DNA of 64,000 nt from Marinobacter profundi (lineage in GTDB: Bacteria; Pseudomonadota; Gammaproteobacteria; Pseudomonadales; Oleiphilaceae): NCBI RefSeq assembly GCF_002744715.1, contig NZ_KZ319370.1, positions 372,001-436,000 of the forward strand, read 5' to 3'. Positions 53,081 through 62,621 of the stretch are shown here, piece by piece. Below the pieces are notes generated by a model. The model worked only from the letters and a program-made list of their open reading frames with translations, did not search any database and was not told the DNA's origin. Numbering within the stretch: the stretch's first letter is position 1; each line of letters opens with the position of its first letter. The translations under genes were made by a program, and so were the position numbers.

Positions 53081-54148
53081 ATGAAATCTTTCCGCTGGCT
53101 GGCCCTGTTGCTGGCTTCTGGTATGCCGGTGACTGTCCTGGGCGACGTTGCGGCCGACATTGCGGCCGACATTGCGGCCGAACCGGCGAGCCGGGGCGTG
53201 CTCCAGGAAACCGTGCGTCTCGATGGCGTGATTGAGGCGGTGCAACAGAGCACCGTATCGGCCCAGACCAGTGGCACGGTGATGGAGTTGCCGTTTGATG
53301 TCGATGACTCGGTGGCCGCCGGGGAGCTGATTGTGCGGCTGGAAGACAGTGAACAGCAGTCCCGGCTGAGCCAGGCCGAGGCGGGGCTCGAAGAAGCCCG
53401 GGCCGGCCTGCGGGATGCCGGCCAGCAGTTCGAGCGTATCGAGGCCGTTCACCAGCGCGGGCTGGTCTCACGTCAGGAGTTTGATCAGGCCCGCAATAAC
53501 CTGGCCGCGGCCCAGGCCCGGCTGGAGCGGGCCCGGGCGGCGGTAGCCGAAGCACGGCAGCAGCTGGCCTACACCCGAATTGTGGCGCCCTATGGCGGCA
53601 TTCTCACCGAGCGCCATGTCGAACTGGGGGAGTCCGTCAATCCCGGCCAGCCGCTGTTGAGCGGCCTGTCGCTTGAGCAACTGCGGGTTGTGGTGGATCT
53701 GCCCCAGCGTTACGCCGACAGTGCACGTGCGGCGCGCAAGGCGCAGGTCACCCTTAATGATGGCCGGGTGCTGGAAACCGGCGAGATGACCTTCTACCCC
53801 TATGCCAACCCCGCCACCCACACCTTCCGCCTGCGGATGCCCCTGACCGAGCCCAATGGTTCGCTGTTTCCCGGCATGCTGGTAAAGGTCAGTGTACCGG
53901 TGGCCAGCCGGGAGGCGCTGTGGATACCTGCGAGCAGCCTGATTCACCGCGGTGAGCTGCGGGCGGTATTCGTGCTGGACGGTGACGGTCAGCCCCGGCT
54001 TCGCCAGGTGCGGACCGGAGTGCGGGAAAATGGCCGTGTTGAAGTGCTGGCGGGCCTCGACGAGGGTGAGCGGGTGGTCAGCGATCCCCTACCGCTTGTG
54101 GGCAGTGTCCGGCTCGAACTCAAACGGCCCGAAGGGGATAACCCGTGA
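53081..54148 (+). CDS. RND efflux periplasmic adaptor 1
   Basis: A 355-residue membrane-fusion protein with a signal peptide (MKSFRWLALLLASGMPVTVLG). It has a barrel-sandwich start VIEAVQQSTVSAQTSGTVMELPFDVDDSVAAGELIVRLE, an alpha-hairpin (LSQAEAGLEEARAGLRDAGQQFERIEAVHQRGLVSRQEFDQARNNL) and a return strand RIVAPYGGILTERHVELGE. The C-terminal domain closes with GLDEGERVVS. It overlaps the RND pump gene by 4 nt. A 12-bp tandem repeat lies at the start of the mature part. No TolC-type channel gene is next to it. Confidence 0.9.
   Translation: MKSFRWLALLLASGMPVTVLGDVAADIAADIAAEPASRGVLQETVRLDGVIEAVQQSTVSAQTSGTVMELPFDVDDSVAAGELIVRLEDSEQQSRLSQAEAGLEEARAGLRDAGQQFERIEAVHQRGLVSRQEFDQARNNLAAAQARLERARAAVAEARQQLAYTRIVAPYGGILTERHVELGESVNPGQPLLSGLSLEQLRVVVDLPQRYADSARAARKAQVTLNDGRVLETGEMTFYPYANPATHTFRLRMPLTEPNGSLFPGMLVKVSVPVASREALWIPASSLIHRGELRAVFVLDGDGQPRLRQVRTGVRENGRVEVLAGLDEGERVVSDPLPLVGSVRLELKRPEGDNP
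53144..53179 (+). repeat. Three tandem 12-bp copies at the adaptor N-terminus
   Basis: GACGTTGCGGCC, GACATTGCGGCC and GACATTGCGGCC occur back to back and encode D(V/I)AA three times just past the signal peptide. The period keeps the frame, so copy number could vary between strains without loss of function. Confidence 0.9.
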
Positions 54149-57100
54149 ACGACCAGCTGCCTCCGGTGGGACCGTCCGGCGCGATTGCCCGGGTGTTCCA
54201 GAATTCCAGGTTGACGCCGCTGCTGGCGCTGATTGCCATCCTGCTGGGGGTCCTGGCGATCATCCTGACCCCCAAGGAAGAAGAACCGCAGATTGACGTC
54301 ACCATGGCGGACATCATGGTGGCCCTGCCCGGTGCCAGTACCCGGGAGGTGGAGAATGTGATTGCCACCCCGGCGGAACAGGTGATGAGCGAAATCGAGG
54401 GGGTCGAGCACGTCTACTCGGTGTCCCGCCAGGGTCAGGCGCTGATCACCGTGCAGTTCGAGGTGGGGGTGACCCGCCAGGAAGCCCTGGTCCGCCTCTA
54501 CAACCAGGTTTACTCCAACCAGGACTGGCTGCCACCGGACCTGGGCGCCAGCCAGCCGGTCATCAAGCCCCGGGGCATTGATGACGTGCCTATCATGTCA
54601 CTGACACTGTACGACCCGGCCAACCGGCTGTCCGGTGAAGATCTGACCCGGCTGGCGCACATGCTGGAAGTGGCCCTGAAACGGGTGCCGGGCACCCGGG
54701 ATGTCTACACCGTGGGGGGGATTCCCGACCGGGTGGATGTGCGCTTTGACCCGGCCTTGCTGAACGGCTTCAACCTGACCGTTGACGATATCCGCAACGC
54801 CCTGCTGGCCGCCAACGCCAGCAGCCAGGAAGCGCGGGTGACCCGCGACGGGGTTTCCATCCCGGTGCAGGCGGGCACGCTGCTGGAGGACGTTGCCAGT
54901 GTGCGCCGCCTGGTGGTGGGGATGCACAACGGATCGGCGGTGTTTCTCGACGATGTTGCCGCCATTTCCCGCGGGAGCACGGTGCCGGATCAGAGCGTGA
55001 TGATGGGGTTCGGCCCGGGCAAGGATCCGCAGCGGGCCGGGCGTCCGGGCGAACTGTACCCCGCAGTGACCCTGGCCATCGCCAAGAAACCCGGCGAGAA
55101 CGCCATCAATATCACTACCGCCATCGAGCAACGGCTGGAGTTGCTGCGCAACCGGGCGCTGCCGGCGGATATCGAGGTGCTGGTCACCCGGGATTACGGC
55201 AAGACGGCGTCGGCCAAGGCGGAGAAACTGATCACCGACCTGGTGTCGGCCACCCTGTGCGTGGTGTTGCTGGTGCTGGCGGCCATGGGCTGGCGCCAGG
55301 CCCTGATTGTCGGCGTCGCGGTACTGGTGACCCTGCTACTGACCATGGTGTTTTCGACCGCCTGGGGCTTCACCCTTAACCGGGTGTCGCTGTTCGCACT
55401 GATCTTCTCCATTGGCATCCTGGTGGATGACGGCATTGTGATCACCGAAAACATCAACCGGCGGATCCAGAACTCCCGTCACCCGGTGAAAGACATCATT
55501 CCGGTGGCGGTGGACGAGGTGGGTACGCCCACCATCATGGCGAGCCTGACCATCATGTCGGCGCTGATCCCGATGGCCTTTGTGTCCGGGCTGATGGGGC
55601 CCTATATGAGCCCGATTCCCATCAATGCTTCCGCCGGCATGGTGCTGTCCCAAATCGTCGCCTTCGTGGTGGCGCCCTGGATGGCCATGCGGCTGTTGCG
55701 GCACAAGCAGGGCTCGGCAGTTGAGGAAGCGGCCGCCGCCGGCAACTCGGCAGACGGCGTCAGCCCGCGCTCACTGCGGATTTTCCGTGGCCTGCTGGGG
55801 CCGTTCCTTGGCGATCATCCCTGGCGTCGCCGGGCCCTCGGGCTGGGCGTGGTCGGGCTTACCCTGCTGGCGATGCTGCTGCCGGTATTTCAGGTGGTCA
55901 TCCTCAAGATGCTGCCGTTTGATAACAAATCCGAGTTGCAGGTGGTGGTAGATCTGCCGGAAAGCACGCCCATGGAGCAGACCCAGCGGGTGTTGCTGGA
56001 AATGGGCCGCTACCTGGAGTCCGTGGACGAGGTGGCCAACTGGCAGAGCTATGCCGGTACAGCGTCGCCGATCAACTTCAACGGTCTGGTACGCCAGTAT
56101 TACCTGCGGGCGGAGCCTTACCACGGCGACCTGCAGGTCAACCTGGTGGACGAGGAACACCGCAGCCGGCAGTCCCATGCCATCGCCCAGGCCCTGCGCG
56201 GGCCGTTGCAGGAAATCGGCCAGCGCTATGGCGCGGCGGTCAAGATTGTCGAAGTTCCGCCGGGGCCGCCGGTGTTGTCGCCGGTGGTGGCGGAAGTCTA
56301 CGGCGTGGATGAGGAGCGCCGGGTGGCGCTGGCCCGGCGCCTGGCAGAACAGATGGCCACCATCGACGGCCTGGTGGATATCGATACCACCGTGGAGGCA
56401 CCAACCCGGGAATGGGAAGTGGTTGTTGACCGCGCCCGGGCCGCGCGGCTCGGGGTGTCCCAGGCCCAGGTGGTCGGCGCCCTGCAGACCGCGCTGGGGG
56501 GTAGCAGCGTGAGCTACCTGCACGATCAGCACGCCAAGTACCCGGTACCGATTCGGGTCATCCTCGCCGAAGGCGACAAGGCCCAGCAGGTGGCCCTGCT
56601 GTCCCTGTCGGTGCGCAGCCGCGACGGTAACCTGGTGCCGCTGGCCAGCGTGGCGGAGGTGCGCGAGGCCGACTGGCTCGGTGCAATCTATCACAAGGAC
56701 CTGCTGCCAGTGACCTATGTCACCGCCGATATGGCCGGGGACGTGGATTCACCGCTGTATGGCATGTTCCGTCTGGTGAACCGGCTGAACGAACAGGACG
56801 GCGCGCCGGAACAGTACTTCATCCGGCAACCGGCCCTGCCGGAGCTGGGTTCGCTGAAATGGGACGGCGAGTGGCAGATTACCTATGAAACCTTCCGCGA
56901 TATGGGCGCCGCCTACAGTGTGGGGGTGTTCATGATCTTCCTGTTGCTGGTGGCCCAGTTCCGCTCCTATCTGCTGCCGCTGGTGATCATGGCGCCGATT
57001 CCGCTGACCATGATCGGGATCATGCCCGGCCACGGACTGCTGGACCGGGAGTTTACCGCGACCAGTATGATCGGCATGATCGCCCTGGCAGGGATCATCG

Positions 57101-57375
57101 TGCGCAACTCGATTCTGCTGGTGGTGTTTATCCAGCAGTTGCTGGAAGAAGGGGTGGAACTGGAGGACGCCGTGGTGCTGGCCGGTGCCGTGCGCATCAA
57201 GCCCATCGCCCTGACGGCCATCTCGGCGATGGTGGGCGCTTACTTCATCCTCAGCGATCCGATCTTCAATGGCCTGGCGATCTCGCTGATCTTCGGCCTG
57301 GCGATGTCGACCCTGCTGACCATTGTGGTGGTGCCGCTGCTGTATTACACCCTGGCACGCTGCAAATGGATCTGA
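54145..57375 (+). CDS. RND efflux transporter permease 1
   Basis: A 1076-residue inner-membrane RND transporter of the AcrB/HAE1-like superfamily. It has TM1 at about 26-43, a large periplasmic loop beginning TKEEEPQIDVTMADIMVALPGAS, and TM4 with the proton-relay pair in GILVDDGIVITENINRR. A second half ends with PIALTAISAMVGAYFILSDPIFNGLAISLIFG. The insertion of a glycine after the Asp pair (DDGIVIT) differs from the usual DDAIVVVE. It is coupled to its adaptor by a 4-nt overlap. Substrate unknown. Confidence 0.92.
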   Translation: MNDQLPPVGPSGAIARVFQNSRLTPLLALIAILLGVLAIILTPKEEEPQIDVTMADIMVALPGASTREVENVIATPAEQVMSEIEGVEHVYSVSRQGQALITVQFEVGVTRQEALVRLYNQVYSNQDWLPPDLGASQPVIKPRGIDDVPIMSLTLYDPANRLSGEDLTRLAHMLEVALKRVPGTRDVYTVGGIPDRVDVRFDPALLNGFNLTVDDIRNALLAANASSQEARVTRDGVSIPVQAGTLLEDVASVRRLVVGMHNGSAVFLDDVAAISRGSTVPDQSVMMGFGPGKDPQRAGRPGELYPAVTLAIAKKPGENAINITTAIEQRLELLRNRALPADIEVLVTRDYGKTASAKAEKLITDLVSATLCVVLLVLAAMGWRQALIVGVAVLVTLLLTMVFSTAWGFTLNRVSLFALIFSIGILVDDGIVITENINRRIQNSRHPVKDIIPVAVDEVGTPTIMASLTIMSALIPMAFVSGLMGPYMSPIPINASAGMVLSQIVAFVVAPWMAMRLLRHKQGSAVEEAAAAGNSADGVSPRSLRIFRGLLGPFLGDHPWRRRALGLGVVGLTLLAMLLPVFQVVILKMLPFDNKSELQVVVDLPESTPMEQTQRVLLEMGRYLESVDEVANWQSYAGTASPINFNGLVRQYYLRAEPYHGDLQVNLVDEEHRSRQSHAIAQALRGPLQEIGQRYGAAVKIVEVPPGPPVLSPVVAEVYGVDEERRVALARRLAEQMATIDGLVDIDTTVEAPTREWEVVVDRARAARLGVSQAQVVGALQTALGGSSVSYLHDQHAKYPVPIRVILAEGDKAQQVALLSLSVRSRDGNLVPLASVAEVREADWLGAIYHKDLLPVTYVTADMAGDVDSPLYGMFRLVNRLNEQDGAPEQYFIRQPALPELGSLKWDGEWQITYETFRDMGAAYSVGVFMIFLLLVAQFRSYLLPLVIMAPIPLTMIGIMPGHGLLDREFTATSMIGMIALAGIIVRNSILLVVFIQQLLEEGVELEDAVVLAGAVRIKPIALTAISAMVGAYFILSDPIFNGLAISLIFGLAMSTLLTIVVVPLLYYTLARCKWI

Positions 57376-57388
57376 CCCGATGGTGTCT

Positions 57389-57517
57389 GGGGACAGACCC
57401 AAGGTCAGTCCCCTTTGGTCAAGTGGATGGGGCTGGGAGGATTGATTCTGGCGGGGACAGACCTGAGGTCAGTCCCCTTTGCTCAATTGGATGGGGACTG
57501 ACCTTGGGTCTGTCCCC
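57389..57517. repeat. Cluster of three REP-like palindromic repeats
   Basis: Three 25-bp copies lie between convergent genes: 57389-57413 and 57453-57477 on the plus strand, and 57493-57517 inverted. Copies 1 and 3 are exact reverse complements. Each copy folds on itself (GGGGACAGACC against GGTCAGTCCCC, one mismatch, 3-nt loop). Copies 1 and 2 also share the following TTTGNTCAANTGGATGGGG. Such elements resemble REP sequences mobilised by RAYT transposases. No RAYT gene is in the window. They may act as two-way transcription stops. Confidence 0.88.
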
Positions 57518-57544
57518 AGCGGGCCAACGGCGGGGTAGCCGCGG

Positions 57545-57994
57545 TCAGCGGGTGGGCCAGTAGCGCTGCATTTCGACGAACAGGAAGGATGCGCTCCAGG
57601 TAATCAGTACCAGGCCGGTCAGGCCCTCGATGCCGGTCAGGTGGCGCAGGTGTCCGATGGCTTCGATATCGCCGTAGCCCAGGGTGGTGAAGGTGGTAAA
57701 GGAAAAGTAAACGCAATCCGGCAAACTGCCGTTGAAATTGCCGGTCAGCGCGCCCCAGCCGTCAGCGTGGTGCATGAAATAATAGACAGCGGCGAAGATC
57801 CACACCTGAATGGTGTGCGCGAGCAGCACACCGAATACCGCAACGATCAGGCGGAAATGGTGACTCTGGCGCATCCGGCCCAGCACGCCGCTGAGGCGGA
57901 TCAGCACTTCGTTATGGATGAGTACCACCACTGCCACCACCAGCGCATTGATGACGGTGACGTTGATCAGGCTGAACGACGCTTCGGCAAACAA
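57545..57994 (-). CDS. Two-helix ion-channel (K+ channel-like) protein
   Basis: A 149-residue membrane protein with three to four hydrophobic helices and a pore loop FSFTTFTTLGYGDI. TTLGYGD (103-109) is the K+ selectivity filter. It has no cytosolic RCK or ligand domain. It could be a simple monovalent cation channel subunit. It is convergent with the RND 1 pump across the REP-like repeats and divergent from the second adaptor gene. The family is Ion_trans_2. Confidence 0.88.
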   Translation of the reverse strand: MFAEASFSLINVTVINALVVAVVVLIHNEVLIRLSGVLGRMRQSHHFRLIVAVFGVLLAHTIQVWIFAAVYYFMHHADGWGALTGNFNGSLPDCVYFSFTTFTTLGYGDIEAIGHLRHLTGIEGLTGLVLITWSASFLFVEMQRYWPTR

Positions 57995-58152
57995 GGGTGC
58001 GTTACTCCGTTAGTGCCCGCCGATCCCTGCGGGACGTATAAGACCGATGCAGCGGTTCGTTACTCCGGAATCCGAAACCGCCTGTTGATTGTATAGTAGT
58101 TTTTGTGCCGTTTGACCGACGGACTCCATTTACCCTGGCTGGCCCTGAAGCA

Positions 58153-59409
58153 ATGTCTAAACGTCTGTTGCCCCTGTTGATCCTTGCCCTTGCTGTTGCC
58201 GGGTTTCTGCTGCTGCGGATGACCCGGCCGGAACCCGCTGCGGTGACTGCCACCGAACGCAGCTGGCGGGTTGAGGTGCAGGTGGTTGAGCCGGGCCGTC
58301 ACACCCCGGTGCTGCCCCTGTACGGGCAGGTGGTGGCCCCGGAGCAGCTGACGGTCACGGCAACCCTGGCGGGGCGGATCCAGGCCCGGCCGGTTACCGA
58401 GGGCCAGCGGGTGACCGCTGGCGAGCTGCTGGTGGCGCTGGACGAGGCAGATATCCGGCCGGCGCTGGCGCAGGCGGAAGCGCAGGTCGCCGATCTGTCC
58501 GCGCAGATCCGCTCCGAGCAGGTCCGTTACGCCAACGACCGCGAGGCGCTCGGGAGCGAACAGGCCATCCTGGCCAATGCCCGCCGCCAGTTCGAGCGGA
58601 CCCGAGCCCTGGTGGAGCGCAATCTCGCGTCCCGGGAAAACCTGGATGCGGCCACCGACACCCTGGCACGGGCGGAACTGACCGTAAGCACGCGGCAGCG
58701 CGCCATCGATGAACATCCGGCCCGGTTGCAGAGCCTGCAGGCCAGGCTCGCCCAGGCGCAGGCCAGCCTGGAGGGTACCGTGCGGGACGCCGCGCGGGCA
58801 CGGGTGACGGCACCGTTTGACGGGGTCATCACCGGGGTCCAGGTGGCGCCGGGTGACCAGGTGGCGCGCAATGAGCCGCTGCTTGGCCTGTATCCGGTCC
58901 AGGGCCTGGAATTGCGGGCGCGGGTACCGGAAGTGTTCCGGGCGGAATTGCTGGCGGCACTGGCGCGCGGGGACGCCCTCGATGCGACGGCAGTGGATAA
59001 CAGCCAGCGGTTCCGCCTGGTGCGTTTCGCCGGCGTGGCGGATCCGGCTGGCACCGATGCCATCCTCGAGCTGGTGGGTGAACCGGCCGGGCTGCGGCCC
59101 GGTGCGATGTTGCCGGTGCTGCTGCAGCGACCAGCGCGGAAGGATGCGGTGATGATTCCGTTCAGCGCGCTGTACGGCGCCGACAGTGTGTACCTGATGA
59201 ACGATGACGACCGTATGGAACGGGTTACCGTGGAACGCATCGGCGAAGCCCCGGCGGCCAACGGTGAACGGCAGTTGCTGGTGGCCGGAGACCGGCTGGA
59301 GGCGGGCGTCCGCCTGATTACCACACACCTGCCCAATGCGATTACCGGGCTGAAAGTGGAGGTGGCGGGCCGTCTGCTGCAACCGGGTAACGGGGCTCCG
59401 GGCCAATGA
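58153..59409 (+). CDS. RND efflux periplasmic adaptor 2
   Basis: A 418-residue membrane-fusion protein with an N-terminal membrane anchor (KRLLPLLILALAVAGFLLL). It has a barrel-sandwich start PLYGQVVAPEQLTVTATLAGRI, a hairpin with RALVERNLASRENLDAATDTLARAEL, and a return strand RARVTAPFDGVITGVQVAPGDQ. The ATG at 58153 gives the anchor; the GTG at 58105 in the same frame is an alternative. The stop overlaps the RND 2 start by 4 nt. Again no outer-membrane channel gene is adjacent. Confidence 0.88.
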   Translation: MSKRLLPLLILALAVAGFLLLRMTRPEPAAVTATERSWRVEVQVVEPGRHTPVLPLYGQVVAPEQLTVTATLAGRIQARPVTEGQRVTAGELLVALDEADIRPALAQAEAQVADLSAQIRSEQVRYANDREALGSEQAILANARRQFERTRALVERNLASRENLDAATDTLARAELTVSTRQRAIDEHPARLQSLQARLAQAQASLEGTVRDAARARVTAPFDGVITGVQVAPGDQVARNEPLLGLYPVQGLELRARVPEVFRAELLAALARGDALDATAVDNSQRFRLVRFAGVADPAGTDAILELVGEPAGLRPGAMLPVLLQRPARKDAVMIPFSALYGADSVYLMNDDDRMERVTVERIGEAPAANGERQLLVAGDRLEAGVRLITTHLPNAITGLKVEVAGRLLQPGNGAPGQ

Positions 59410-62400
59410 GACGCAGGCAGGGCGTTATCGGATTCTTTGTCCATCACCGGGTCGCGGCCAACCTGGTGATGCTGGTGATGTTGCTGGGCGGTGTGCTGGC
59501 GCTGACCCGGATGAACATCCAGTTTTTTCCCACCTTTGCCCTCGACGTGGTCAGCGTGCGGGTGGTGTGGAGCGGGGCCTCGGCGGAGGATGTGGAGCAG
59601 GGCATCACCAACCCCCTGGAGCAGCGCCTGCGCAGCATCGACGGGCTGAAGAAAATGACGTCGACCTCGGCCCAGGGGGTCTCCTCCATTACCCTGGAGT
59701 TCCACGAAGGCACTGCGCCTATTCAGGCGCTGGACGATGTACGTCAGCAAGTGGATGAGTTTACCAATCTGCCGGCCGATGCCGAGGAACCCCAGGTGAC
59801 GCGGGTGGAACGGTACGAGCCGGTTGCCCGCTTGCTGGTCTTCGGGGCGGTGGATGGCAGTGAATTGCGGCAGCTGGCGTACCGTTATGAAGACGAACTG
59901 CTGCAGCGCGGCATTGACCGGGTGGCTATCCGCGGGTTGCCGGAACAGCAGATCAGCATCGATGTGCCGGTGGAGCGGCTGGAAACCCTCGGACTCTCCC
60001 TGGAGCAGGTGGCCGAGCGGGTAGCCTCTATCTCCCGCGACCTGCCGGCCGGGATGATGGCGCAGCAGGACGCCACCCGTGAATTGCGCGCGGTGGAGCA
60101 GCGCCGCAGTCCCCAGGCGTTTGAAACCGTTCCGGTGCTCAGTGGCGATCGCATCCAGTTGCGGCTGGGCGATATAGCCATCATCCGCCAGGAAGCCCGC
60201 GACAGCCAGGTGACCCTGACCCGCGATGGCCTGCCGGCGGTGGAGCTGCAGTTGCAGCGCGCCGAGAACGGCAACTCCCTGGCCGCGGCGAAGGTGCTGG
60301 AGAACTGGCTGGCGGATACCCGCCCGGTTTTGCCGCCGAACCTCAGGCTGGAAGTCTATGATGAAACCTGGCAGCTGCTGAATGAACGTATCTCGCTGCT
60401 GGTGAATAATGGTCTCGGTGGCCTGGTGCTGGTGGTGTGCCTGCTGTACCTGTTCCTGCCCGGCCGGGTGGCGCTGTGGGTGGCGGTGGGTATTCCGACG
60501 GCGTTTCTGGCGGCACTGGCGGTGCTCTGGGGCATTGGCGGCTCTATCAACATGATCTCGCTGTTTGCGCTGATCATGGCGCTGGGGGTTATTGTTGATG
60601 ATGCCATAGTGGTCGGTGAGGACGCCGATGCCCATGCCCGCATGGGAGAGGAATCCATCTATGCCTCCGAAGGCGCCGCCAAGCGGATGGTGTGGCCGGT
60701 GCTGGCCTCGTCCCTGACCACCGTGGCCGCGTTCATGCCGCTGCTGGTGGTTGGCGGGGTGATCGGCAACATCCTCGGCGACATCCCCCTGGTGATGATC
60801 TGCGTGCTGGTGGCGTCATTGCTGGAGTGCTTTATCGTGCTGCCTGCCCATTTGCGCCATGCCTTCGTGCCCCGCCGCAACAAGCGGGCCGGGGCCGCTG
60901 GTGATCACCAGCGGCCGCATCCGGTGGCGCGGTTGCGCGCCGGCTTCGAGCGCCGCTTTGACCAGTTTCGCGAAGGGCCGTTCCGGCGGTTTTCACGGCG
61001 AAGTCTGCAGCATCGAGGCGTCACGCTGGCGAGTGCGCTGGCCCTGGCCATTGTGACCGTGGGGCTACTGGCCGGCGGGCGACTCGGATTCAACTTCTTT
61101 CCGACGCCGGAGCCTTCGGTGTTCTATGCCAACGCGAGCTTTGTGGCCGGCACCGACCGGGGCACGGTAGCGCGCTTCCTGGGGCAGATGCAGCAGACGC
61201 TCAATGACGCCGAGGCGGCTCTCGGTGGCCAGTTGATACTTCATGCCGTGACCACCACGGGGGCGACCCTGGGGGCCGAAGGCAGTTCCCGCACCGGCGA
61301 CGAGCTGGGTTCGATGATGATCGAACTGGTGCCGTCGGACCGGCGTGGGGTGCGAAATCCCGAATTCATCAATGAATGGCGTAGTCGTCTGGTCCTGCCG
61401 GCAGGGCTGGATAACCTGACCATATCCGAGCGTCAGGCCGGGCCACCCGGCCGGGATGTGAATGTGCGGCTGACCGGCGATGATGCCGAGAACCTCAAGC
61501 GTGCCGCGGAGGAGCTGGCGCAGGCCCTGGCCACGCTGCCCGGCGTGCTGGATGTGGAAGACGACATGCCGTGGGGGCGGGAGCAGCTGATTTACCAGGT
61601 CAGTGCCGCCGGCGAGGCGCTCGGGCTGACCACGGCGGACCTGGGACGCCAGCTGCGGGCGGCCTTTGATGGCCGGATCGCCCAGATCTACCAGGACGGC
61701 CGCGACGAGGTCGAAGTCCGGGTTCAGTTGCCGCAGGCCCAGCGGGAACAGCTGGCTACCCTGTCGCGGCTGACGGTGCGGGTGCCGGATGGCCGCTTTG
61801 TGCCGCTGGCCCAGGTCATGAACCTGGATCACCGCCAGGGTTTCCAGGCGTTGCGTCACGCCGAGGGCAAGCTGGCGGTGGAAGTCACTTCGGCGCTCAA
61901 TACCCGGGTCAGCACCACCGACCAGATTCTTGCCAGCCTGCAGGCGGAGGCCCTGCCAGACATCGCCAGCCGCTTCAACGTACGCTACAGCTTTGAGGGC
62001 CGCGCCGCCGATCAGCGGGAAACCATGGCGGACATGAAGACCGGCCTGCTGATCGGGCTCGGGCTGATGTACGTGGTGCTGGCCTGGGTGTTTGCCTCCT
62101 GGAGCCTGCCGCTGATCGTGATGGCCATCATTCCCTTTGCCCTGGTCGGGGCGTTGCTGGGGCACTGGATCATGGGGCTGCAGCTGACCATCCTGTCCCT
62201 GTTCGGGCTGTTTGGCCTGTCCGGGATCGTGGTCAACAACGCCATCATCCTGGTGGCCTTCTACAACCAGCAGCGCCAGAAGGGGCTGGCGATCCAGGAC
62301 GCGCTGAACGAGGCAGCGGTACAGCGGGTGCGGGCAGTGTTACTGACCTCCCTGACCACCATCGGCGGGCTGTTGCCACTGCTGTTTGAGACCTCGCTGC

Positions 62401-62570
62401 AGGCTCAGTTCCTGATTCCCATGGCCACCTCCATCGCCTTTGGCCTGGGGTTGTCGACCCTGCTGGTGCTGTTCGTTGTCCCGGCGCTGCTGTCCTGGCT
62501 GGAGCAGTTCCGGGAGTGGCGGGCCCGGCGTCATGGTGAGCATGCCGAACCCCTTGGCAGCCAGTCATGA
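59406..62570 (+). CDS. RND efflux transporter permease 2
   Basis: A 1054-residue RND transporter. TM1 is preceded by FFVHHRVAANLVMLVML, followed by ALTRMNIQFFPTF and WSGASAEDVEQGITNPLEQRLRSIDGLKKM (typical MMPL/AcrB-type porter start). TM4 carries MALGVIVDDAIVVGEDA with the Asp pair, and the C-terminal half includes GLFGLSGIVVNNAIILVAFYNQQ. This is a different subfamily from RND 1, as judged by the TM4 motif and N-terminus. It is coupled to adaptor 2 and lies 51 nt upstream of an ABC ATPase gene. Substrate unknown. Confidence 0.92.
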   Translation: MRRRQGVIGFFVHHRVAANLVMLVMLLGGVLALTRMNIQFFPTFALDVVSVRVVWSGASAEDVEQGITNPLEQRLRSIDGLKKMTSTSAQGVSSITLEFHEGTAPIQALDDVRQQVDEFTNLPADAEEPQVTRVERYEPVARLLVFGAVDGSELRQLAYRYEDELLQRGIDRVAIRGLPEQQISIDVPVERLETLGLSLEQVAERVASISRDLPAGMMAQQDATRELRAVEQRRSPQAFETVPVLSGDRIQLRLGDIAIIRQEARDSQVTLTRDGLPAVELQLQRAENGNSLAAAKVLENWLADTRPVLPPNLRLEVYDETWQLLNERISLLVNNGLGGLVLVVCLLYLFLPGRVALWVAVGIPTAFLAALAVLWGIGGSINMISLFALIMALGVIVDDAIVVGEDADAHARMGEESIYASEGAAKRMVWPVLASSLTTVAAFMPLLVVGGVIGNILGDIPLVMICVLVASLLECFIVLPAHLRHAFVPRRNKRAGAAGDHQRPHPVARLRAGFERRFDQFREGPFRRFSRRSLQHRGVTLASALALAIVTVGLLAGGRLGFNFFPTPEPSVFYANASFVAGTDRGTVARFLGQMQQTLNDAEAALGGQLILHAVTTTGATLGAEGSSRTGDELGSMMIELVPSDRRGVRNPEFINEWRSRLVLPAGLDNLTISERQAGPPGRDVNVRLTGDDAENLKRAAEELAQALATLPGVLDVEDDMPWGREQLIYQVSAAGEALGLTTADLGRQLRAAFDGRIAQIYQDGRDEVEVRVQLPQAQREQLATLSRLTVRVPDGRFVPLAQVMNLDHRQGFQALRHAEGKLAVEVTSALNTRVSTTDQILASLQAEALPDIASRFNVRYSFEGRAADQRETMADMKTGLLIGLGLMYVVLAWVFASWSLPLIVMAIIPFALVGALLGHWIMGLQLTILSLFGLFGLSGIVVNNAIILVAFYNQQRQKGLAIQDALNEAAVQRVRAVLLTSLTTIGGLLPLLFETSLQAQFLIPMATSIAFGLGLSTLLVLFVVPALLSWLEQFREWRARRHGEHAEPLGSQS

Positions 62571-62621
62571 AACGGCCTGCCCATCCTGAAAACAGCACGA
62601 AACCGAATCACAGGAGCGTTC

